This document shows positions 6,781 through 12,157 of a stretch of DNA of 12,157 bases, piece after piece. Each line of letters opens with the position of its first letter. The stretch's first letter is position 1. The stretch lies in assembly GCA_000316135.1 (NCBI GenBank), contig JH994023.1, forward strand, positions 26,809 to 38,965, written 5' to 3'. Under the pieces are notes generated by a model. That model was not told the DNA's origin, did not search any database, and saw only the letters and a program-made list of their open reading frames with translations. The translations under genes were made by a program, and so were the position numbers. This stretch comes from Trachipleistophora hominis. Lineage: Eukaryota; Microsporidia; Pleistophoridae.

Positions 6781-8709
6781 CTACTTTTTATACATAGATT
6801 CAACCTCATTCTTGTAATGCTCTTCAAGTATTGCCCGTCTCTTTTTACCTGTGGGTGTAATGAAGCCATCATCAATCGTCCATTCCTCTCTTACCACGTG
6901 TATATCACGCGGTATTTCAAATTTGGTAATTTTTCCCTTCAAGTACTCGTTCTGCCCAATTTCCTGTATTTTCTCTTTGATCTCGTCCTTACTGATCCGA
7001 TTATCGGTGCAAACCACGATGCCAACGATGTAATCGCCACAAGTTTTGCCCGTTATTAAAATATCGTCAATAGGCGCCTTCTTGTACAGACCCTCAAGCT
7101 TTTCCGGAACGATGTATTCGCCAAGCGATGTCTTGAAGATTTCTTTCCTTCTCCCCACTATGTAAAACAGGCCTTCCTTCACAATACCTAGATCACCAGT
7201 GTGCAGCCAACCGTCTGAGTCGAGAACCTCCGCCGTTTTTTCTGGATTCTTGTAATATCCTTTAAACACGTTGTCGCCCTTGAGAAGAATTTCGTACTGG
7301 TCTGGTATGTCTGACGGTATCAGTTTGACCATATTTGAGGGAAACGGTATGCCAACCGTTCCATACGTGTGGCACTGTGGTGGTTTGAGTATGTTGGCGG
7401 CCAGCGCTTCCGTCTGCCCATATCCTTCGTACAGCTTCATAGAAAATACCGACTGTAAGAACGAGCACACGTCAGGGTTGAGGGGCGCCGAACCGGAAAG
7501 ACCAAATCGTATATTTCCCCCAAACTCTGCCGCTATCTTCTTAAAAATAAATCTGTCAACGATATAGCTCGAGACAGAGCCACTTCTCTGCTTCCATTTT
7601 TTGTATTTCAGTGCCATGTAGAATGCAAATCTTGTTAGGCATCCTCTTTCGTTGACCTTTTCTTCTATTTTCTCCTTGAAAACGTTAAACACACGCGGCA
7701 CGCCAACGAGAAAGGAGGGCCTTATGATCTTAATGTCCTGCTGCAGATTCTTCGGGTTACCACCGTAAAATGCTATACGAGCACATACAGAGATAATCAC
7801 GTACACGCATATTTTCTCCATCGCGTGCGCAAGGGGAAGATACGAGATGTAGACAACTGAGTTATTGACCTCTATCACGGATCCGTTATCATCCCCGCGT
7901 GCAAACGCGGCTATGGAGGACACAAAATTTCGATTCGTGAGCATAGCGCCCTTAGGTTTACCGCATGTTCCGCTTGTATAGCAAATTGATACCACGTCAT
8001 CAGGTTTAGAACGAGATTCGTTTCGAATCTTCTTTAAGACCTTCATGCTATCGTAGAAACCATCGCCTACGTCCCGGGCATTCTGTGCTTTAAGATCGCT
8101 GGGCTTTATATCCTTTTCTGTAGAGTTCTCGTATATTTCATCAAAAAAGTAGACCGATATTCCCAAATCAGCAAAGCACGCAACCATTTTCTCAGAAATA
8201 TGATCGTAACTGATAACAACCTCCAAACCGTTTGGATCACTCGATAATATTTTTTCGTACAAATACTCGGCTTTCTCACCGGAAACAAACATAATACGCA
8301 TGTTAGTCTCGTTGATGATATGCTTTATAGAATCAACGCCTAGCGTAGAATACAGCGGACAGCTCGTCGCATCCGCCATAAGAATCGCCTGTTCAGAAAT
8401 TATCCATTCCTCCCTGTTGACCGAGAATATCCCTATGATCTCCTCCTCGTCAAGGTTCATTCCTTTTATAAACGAATAAATCTTTCTAACGCGGTTATAG
8501 CCGTCTAAGTACGTAATATACTCAACCCTGTTATCTTTTATCGTTCCAAGAAACTGGCTGCTTGGACTGTCCTGCACCGCCTTGATAAACACCTGGTGCA
8601 GCGACTCAGCACCATTTTGGGTGCAATAAACATTCTCCATGTACTGCGCGTGTCTATAAACACCATCTTCGTATACCATGCTAAACTTCTTCTTTTCTAG
8701 CGCCGCCAT
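6781..8709 (-). CDS. Long-chain acyl-CoA synthetase (fatty-acid-CoA ligase), 642 aa
   Basis: This enzyme uses ATP and CoA to convert long-chain fatty acids to acyl-CoAs by way of an acyl-AMP intermediate. The family signatures are all present. The phosphate-binding loop YTSGTCGKPKGAMLTN is at about 244-259, LPLAH at 291-295, the GYGQTE motif at 429-434, the LHTGD motif at 502-506, and the ligase signature GRRKEIFKTSLGEY at 519-532. Near the end TPTGKKRR (618-625) carries the conserved catalytic Lys. The length is usual for eukaryotic ACSL/Faa proteins. I chose the ATG at 8709 (MAALEKKKF) because the frame upstream of it, though open to 8823, has no ATG, and a CCC motif precedes 8709 by four bases. 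KICVYVIISVCARIAFY (299-315) is the most hydrophobic stretch; no signal peptide is evident. Microsporidia import host lipid and keep such ligases. The gene is markedly richer in G+C than the kinesin (32 of 60 in two hand-counted lines, against 21 of 60), perhaps from stronger codon selection. Confidence 0.95.
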   Translation of the reverse strand: MAALEKKKFSMVYEDGVYRHAQYMENVYCTQNGAESLHQVFIKAVQDSPSSQFLGTIKDNRVEYITYLDGYNRVRKIYSFIKGMNLDEEEIIGIFSVNREEWIISEQAILMADATSCPLYSTLGVDSIKHIINETNMRIMFVSGEKAEYLYEKILSSDPNGLEVVISYDHISEKMVACFADLGISVYFFDEIYENSTEKDIKPSDLKAQNARDVGDGFYDSMKVLKKIRNESRSKPDDVVSICYTSGTCGKPKGAMLTNRNFVSSIAAFARGDDNGSVIEVNNSVVYISYLPLAHAMEKICVYVIISVCARIAFYGGNPKNLQQDIKIIRPSFLVGVPRVFNVFKEKIEEKVNERGCLTRFAFYMALKYKKWKQRSGSVSSYIVDRFIFKKIAAEFGGNIRFGLSGSAPLNPDVCSFLQSVFSMKLYEGYGQTEALAANILKPPQCHTYGTVGIPFPSNMVKLIPSDIPDQYEILLKGDNVFKGYYKNPEKTAEVLDSDGWLHTGDLGIVKEGLFYIVGRRKEIFKTSLGEYIVPEKLEGLYKKAPIDDILITGKTCGDYIVGIVVCTDNRISKDEIKEKIQEIGQNEYLKGKITKFEIPRDIHVVREEWTIDDGFITPTGKKRRAILEEHYKNEVESMYKK

Positions 8710-8745
8710 ACCAGGGTAGAGTAAAAAAAAATTATAAGTATTTTT
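8710..8745 (-). promoter_or_regulatory. Putative core promoter of acyl-CoA synthetase
   Basis: On the minus strand the leader reads ACTTATAATTTTTTTTTACT, then CTACCCTGGT and the ATG. The CCC is at 8716-8714 and a TATA-like TTATAAT lies about 30 bases before the start. This fits the compact microsporidian pattern of an AT box and a C-run next to the start codon. No transcript data support it. Confidence 0.4.
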
Positions 8746-9096
8746 GGTGATAAAAAATGTTTCACTGATTCTAAAACGTTTGAGGTTGTGAAAGACATAT
8801 CGTTGTAAAGCTGATAATAACAAATAACTTCATTCTATTTAAAGCTTTTTATATTTCTTCATTTGGTAAAATATTTGCATTTATCACGTTCGCGTTTTGA
8901 GAATAATGAGACTGTATCAATGGATAACATTTATTTGAAAATCATCGCTATTAATTTTTTAATTAACTCGTGGTTATTTCACAAAAAGTTACAATTGCAC
9001 TTCCTACGACATCTGATATGGTATGTGCGGCCTAGTATATTTCAAATGATTCATACTGATATCAAACACAAGCGAAATTACGCTTTTATAGCACAA
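8746..9096. other. Spacer between acyl-CoA synthetase and kinesin
   Basis: AT-rich region between two minus-strand genes. A plus-strand frame is open for 100 codons (8821-9120), with the first ATG at 8920, but it runs into the 3' end of the kinesin on the opposite strand, has an I/L/F/K/H-rich composition and no start motif. I treat it as chance. The 3' untranslated region of the kinesin must lie here. Confidence 0.5.
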
Positions 9097-10395
9097 TCAG
9101 GATATTTTCTGATCAAAGCTTAGGTCTTCATCATTTATCTTATCAGGTCTTTTCAGCATCTCTAATTGTAAGTTAAACATATTTTTTTCTAAAGTAAATA
9201 TTTCATTCTCACGCTGTGACGGGTTCTGACCTAGCAGTGTGATGATCATGCTCTCTAAACTATGTATTCGTTTGTTTTGTAGCTGAATTATTTGCTCAGC
9301 AGAATTTTTATTTTTTACTTTTTCGGGATTCATTAGCGTAAAATCCTCTGCAGAAGAGCTGTCCGTTATTTCATCGACCGATATCTTCCTATCTTTTCTG
9401 TTGAGCTCTCTTCTACAGTTATCACAAATAACAGGTTCTGTTTGCAATTGCTTGCTGCTGTACGTCCGATTTCTCATTTCTATTTGACACAATCTTGACG
9501 CAAAGTTTAATGTACTGATTGATTCGTCAAGACATTTTCGATCGGGCGATATCATGCAAAGCGCTATGAGTGTAACATTACCAGTCATGGAGGATTGTAA
9601 AACACGTGTCAGCTTTGATTCTCTGTAACTCGTGAATTCGTTTTTATTCAACGAATTAATAACTTTTCCGAGCGCGAGCAAACTTTTGTTTATGTATACA
9701 CCCTCTCTGATACGTAAAGACGTTCCTGATGCTTTTTCGCTGCCTGCCAAATCAATCAATGTCATTGTTGAGGTAGAATTCGTATTTTGCAGTTCTAATT
9801 TAAAAATAGTGTGCGACCTGCTGCTTCTTAGGTTGAACTGTGTTTGTCCTGTTTTACGCCTTTCTTCACAGCCTTTTATTAGCCTTAATGACTTATCTAA
9901 ACTCGATACGAGTGTTCTTTCTATTCCCTTGACTATCAATTCATTATTATATGTGAAAACTCTTGGTTTATTGTTGGTATTGATCAAATCGATGATGTTT
10001 TCATTGTAAATTTCAAAATAAGATATGTAGCATTCAGCAGCCTCATCCATACTATTGTAAATATCTTCGAGTGTTCTTCCAATTATACCCATATCTGACG
10101 GCTTTCCTGTCATTGTATGCGTTTTCCCGCTTCCCGTTTGACCGTATGCGAACACAGTCAGCGATTTCCCAGAAACAAATGGTTGAATATTTGGTTCTAT
10201 ACATTCTTTATACAAACCGCAATTATCCACCATATAGAACACTTTTTTGTAGCAAAAGTAACTTATAAACTTGTCATCTTCAATTTTCTGGTGTAGTAAA
10301 TTATCCTTCAGAAACCAAAGCTCATCTTGGTCGCCATCCAGCTCATTTGTAAGTTTATTTCTAACTCTAACGTACACATTCACTTTTTCTGACAT
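9097..10395 (-). CDS. Short N-terminal-motor kinesin, 432 aa
   Basis: A microtubule motor. The N-terminal motor domain (about 1-305) starts with the typical first strand VNVYVRVR, which fixes the ATG at 10395. It has the P-loop GQTGSGKT (85-92), switch I NLRSSRSH (188-195), switch II DLAGSE (215-220), YINKSLLALGKVINSL (234-249) and YRESKLTRVLQSSMTGN (257-273), ending with LNFASR (296-301). All nucleotide-binding residues are intact, so it should be active. The motor is about 30-40 residues shorter than usual, mainly from trimmed N-terminal loops, and the Pro that normally follows VRVR is Asn. After the motor come a CDNC pair (324-327), a Ser/Asp-rich linker and a probable short coiled coil (about 364-415), then the end. 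There is no long stalk or recognisable cargo domain. FEIYNENIIDL and INKSLLALG suggest kinesin-7/CENP-E or Kip2-like relatives, but the subfamily is uncertain. No C-run precedes the start, unlike the other three genes. Confidence 0.95.
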   Translation of the reverse strand: MSEKVNVYVRVRNKLTNELDGDQDELWFLKDNLLHQKIEDDKFISYFCYKKVFYMVDNCGLYKECIEPNIQPFVSGKSLTVFAYGQTGSGKTHTMTGKPSDMGIIGRTLEDIYNSMDEAAECYISYFEIYNENIIDLINTNNKPRVFTYNNELIVKGIERTLVSSLDKSLRLIKGCEERRKTGQTQFNLRSSRSHTIFKLELQNTNSTSTMTLIDLAGSEKASGTSLRIREGVYINKSLLALGKVINSLNKNEFTSYRESKLTRVLQSSMTGNVTLIALCMISPDRKCLDESISTLNFASRLCQIEMRNRTYSSKQLQTEPVICDNCRRELNRKDRKISVDEITDSSSAEDFTLMNPEKVKNKNSAEQIIQLQNKRIHSLESMIITLLGQNPSQRENEIFTLEKNMFNLQLEMLKRPDKINDEDLSFDQKIS

Positions 10396-10815
10396 CGCAG
10401 TTCTGACAGCCTGTAATTACCGCCTCTTATCATTTTGGAAGTAATTGAAACAAATGATGTTAAAAAAGTTACTTAGTTGTCTGATCTGAAACTAAGCCTG
10501 CAGCTAAAACACACTCATCTTCATCGACATTTTTTTACTAAAAGCGTGTTTAATTATCGTTTGTTCATTTCATCATCGACAACATATTGATAAAATGAAA
10601 ACCTCAGAAATACATATCTTAAACAACTAGAAGTTGCAATAGAACATCTTTTGTTAATAAAGTGCAATTATATACTATTTAACAGAATTTGTGTTAATTA
10701 TAAACATTTTTAATTATTTTATGTCTAAAATTTGTGCTGAGACATAAACTGCCCAATAAATAATTTGTTAGAATCACAGTGTCATTATAAAAGCTTTTTT
10801 CCTCTAATGTACACG

Positions 10816-10834
10816 TAACACACTTTTTGTGTTA
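10816..10834. repeat. 7-bp hairpin with 5-nt loop
   Basis: TAACACA at 10816-10822 pairs with TGTGTTA at 10828-10834 around CTTTT. It is an isolated inverted repeat in spacer DNA, with no gene adjacent for which it could be a terminator. Confidence 0.75.
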
Positions 10835-10995
10835 TAAATGGTAATAAAATCACAGTTATACTAATTACAAACAAATACGTACATATTTATCGTGAAACTA
10901 ACAGTTTGGTACTAATACCAATTTTTTACTTAGTTTATTATTTTTTATTGACAATTTGTTCAGTGATTCATAAGAATTTAAAAGTCAATTAAAAG

Positions 10996-11009
10996 TTGAT
11001 TGCAATCAA
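10996..11009. repeat. 14-bp perfect palindrome
   Basis: TTGATTGCAATCAA is its own reverse complement, with no spacer. It could be a dimeric DNA-binding site, but there is no gene within 600 bp to regulate; in AT-rich DNA it may be chance. Confidence 0.75.
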
Positions 11010-11535
11010 TAACTAACAGAGCAAATTAGTGATGTGTATGAAGAAGGTAATTAAAATTAACTTTTGGTTGAAAAAGGAACAGAATAAATTATTCTCAATA
11101 TAAATTAGATGCTTTTTTGGATATACTCGGCTTTCCATTGTGAAACAAATTAATTGTCAAAATTACAAACATCACTATTTGACAGGAGTGCGAGAAAATT
11201 ATAGTAGTTTTCCAAAAAATTACAAAATAGTGTTGCATCTGTTGATATTAAAATTTGTGCCTGGTAAATTATTATATATTACTATTTGTTAGAAATTTTC
11301 TTTTCAGACTCACCATTTTATCATTATTTAATTATTTAGTTGTTATAAATTGTTTATGTGGCTATTTTCGAATTTTTGTGAACTATTTATGGTTTTTAAA
11401 GGTTGTCAATAAATGGTAAGTAAATTTTTAACTATAAAAAACGAAATTATACAAAGACACATTTTAAATGAATGGAAACAACTTTACAAGTAGAGTGTTA
11501 ATTAAAATCAGGAGCCAGGAACATGGTGTGCTTAA

Positions 11536-11709
11536 ATCAATTTAGTTAAAACATGTCAAACACCGGATAACACCATTGCTGGTACAATACTGTTATTGTC
11601 TTCTTATGACAAGAAATTTATCAGCATTGTGTATTTTTACCACGTCTCTCGTTTCAAAAGACCAGCTCGAGTTACATTACTTACGAATTGTGAAAAATTA
11701 TTTGCTTAG
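11536..11709 (+). pseudogene. Possible coding remnant, 57 codons without a start
   Basis: An open run follows a TAA at 11533-11535 and ends at a TAG at 11707-11709. It contains DNTIAGTILLLSSYDKKFIS and later VSRFKRPARVTLLTNCEKLF, both protein-like, but no ATG. G+C in 11641-11700 is 22 of 60, about twice that of the spacer to its left. After the stop, shorter pieces in several frames (for example NDAAVLYSMLVVVYLKY near 11735) keep a coding flavour as far as about 12000. Probably a decayed gene, possibly for a membrane protein; family not recognised. Confidence 0.35.
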
Positions 11710-11896
11710 AAATTTAGTAACCTTAACTTAAAACGATGCAGCGGTTCTATATAGCATGTTAGTTGTAGTTTATTTAAAGTATTAAGTATGGGCAAGGTTG
11801 GAAAATACCTTTAGGTGCTTTTAAACTACATTTTTACTTTTCGAATATTAAATGAGTGCTCTCATTAACCTTCTAAGTTGATATTCATCTTTTTAG

Positions 11897-11989
11897 ATGG
11901 CCAGGGCTTTTGATATGCTCAGCAATGGAGTTATCGCTTTTATTGGTTGCACTATGCGATTCTTGTTGTGTGGTGGTATGATTTTATAG
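11897..11989 (+). CDS. Doubtful 30-codon hydrophobic open frame
   Basis: An ATG-led frame of 30 codons (MARAFDMLSNGVIAFIGCTM, then a Leu/Gly-rich end) stops at TAG 11987-11989. It would be a single membrane-spanning peptide. A competing frame in the same place (QQWSYRFYWLHYAILVVWWY) looks equally membrane-like, which suggests a frameshifted relic of a membrane protein rather than a true micro-gene. Confidence 0.2.
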   Translation: MARAFDMLSNGVIAFIGCTMRFLLCGGMIL

Positions 11990-12157
11990 TAAAACGCTGT
12001 ATTTAATTGCCATGGTTTCTGTACATATTAATCCATTAACCGATATTTTCTATTGATCTATTGATTAAGTTGATCGATTTATTGATTGAGTGTTTCTATA
12101 ATGTCTTTAACTGAGATTTTATTTCGCTTTTTAAAATAAGTAACACTAAAAACCACG
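11990..12157. other. AT-rich end of window
   Basis: No gene is seen. A cluster of TTGAT words (12053, 12061, 12070, 12082) forms a loose repeat. The window ends without a recognisable telomere or gene boundary. Confidence 0.5.

Larger units (their letters stand above)
10396..11535. other. Long, very AT-rich spacer
   Basis: No supported gene. The hand-counted line 10681-10740 has 11 G+C of 60, the lowest I measured in the window. The kinesin promoter must lie at the left end. Only short palindromes, listed separately, and scattered runs of A or T stand out. Confidence 0.6.

Noticed and set aside
8710..8823. Upstream extension of the acyl-CoA synthetase by 38 codons from a TTG
   Set aside because: No ATG lies in the extension, it would cross the AT-rich promoter-like tract, and the CCC motif and the family's usual N-terminus favour 8709.
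8821..9120. 100-codon open plus-strand frame between acyl-CoA synthetase and kinesin
   Set aside because: It overlaps the kinesin 3' end antisense, the first ATG is at 8920, the composition is that of random AT-rich DNA, and a run of this length is expected about once by chance in the non-coding part of the window.
9632..10009. 125-codon plus-strand frame opposite the kinesin
   Set aside because: Antisense shadow of the conserved motor domain.
11413..11530. Intron-bearing gene starting ATG|GTAAGT at 11413, with TTTTTAACT nearby
   Set aside because: Every AG acceptor tried within about 100 bp gives an exon that stops after a few codons.
1..12157. tRNA or rRNA genes, CRISPR array, bacterial operon signals, transposase or terminal-repeat element
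   Set aside because: No tRNA arm patterns, rRNA-like segments, regularly spaced repeats, consistent Shine-Dalgarno sites or transposase motifs were seen on either strand; gene content is eukaryotic.

Overview
The window looks like nuclear DNA from a compact, AT-rich eukaryote, most likely a microsporidian. Four clean single-exon protein genes are present. They are an unknown protein of 209 residues, an FYR-domain (FYRN/FYRC) protein, a long-chain acyl-CoA synthetase and a short N-terminal-motor kinesin. A kinesin and an FYR domain exclude a prokaryote. The absence of introns in these genes, the very short kinesin and the C-runs just before start codons fit Microsporidia. The genus cannot be told from the sequence alone.

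Layout: 1-429 is AT-rich with nothing identified. 434-1546 (+) is a string of coding-like pieces broken by stops and frame changes, a possible gene relic. 1543-2464 (+) is a much better supported relic of a BAR-domain (amphiphysin/Rvs161-type) gene. 2465-3408 holds two strong inverted repeats and a few very short open frames. 3409-4038 (+) is the unknown gene, and 4498-5265 (+) the FYR gene. 5602-6623 (-) is a second large relic of an alpha-helical protein, possibly the C-terminal part of a condensin HEAT subunit (Ycg1/CAP-G); it contains an internal 70-bp tandem duplication. 6781-8709 (-) is acyl-CoA synthetase, and 9097-10395 (-) kinesin. 10396-12157 is mostly very AT-rich spacer with short palindromes and one possible coding remnant at 11536-11709.

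The intact genes do not form a pathway: one activates fatty acids, one is a microtubule motor, one is probably chromatin-associated. The main message is that the long 'intergenic' spaces are not empty. At least two, perhaps four, contain decayed genes lying between intact neighbours. Uniform sequencing error is unlikely to explain this, because the adjacent 1.9-kb and 1.3-kb genes are unbroken. Family names for the relics rest on pattern recognition from memory, not on a database search.
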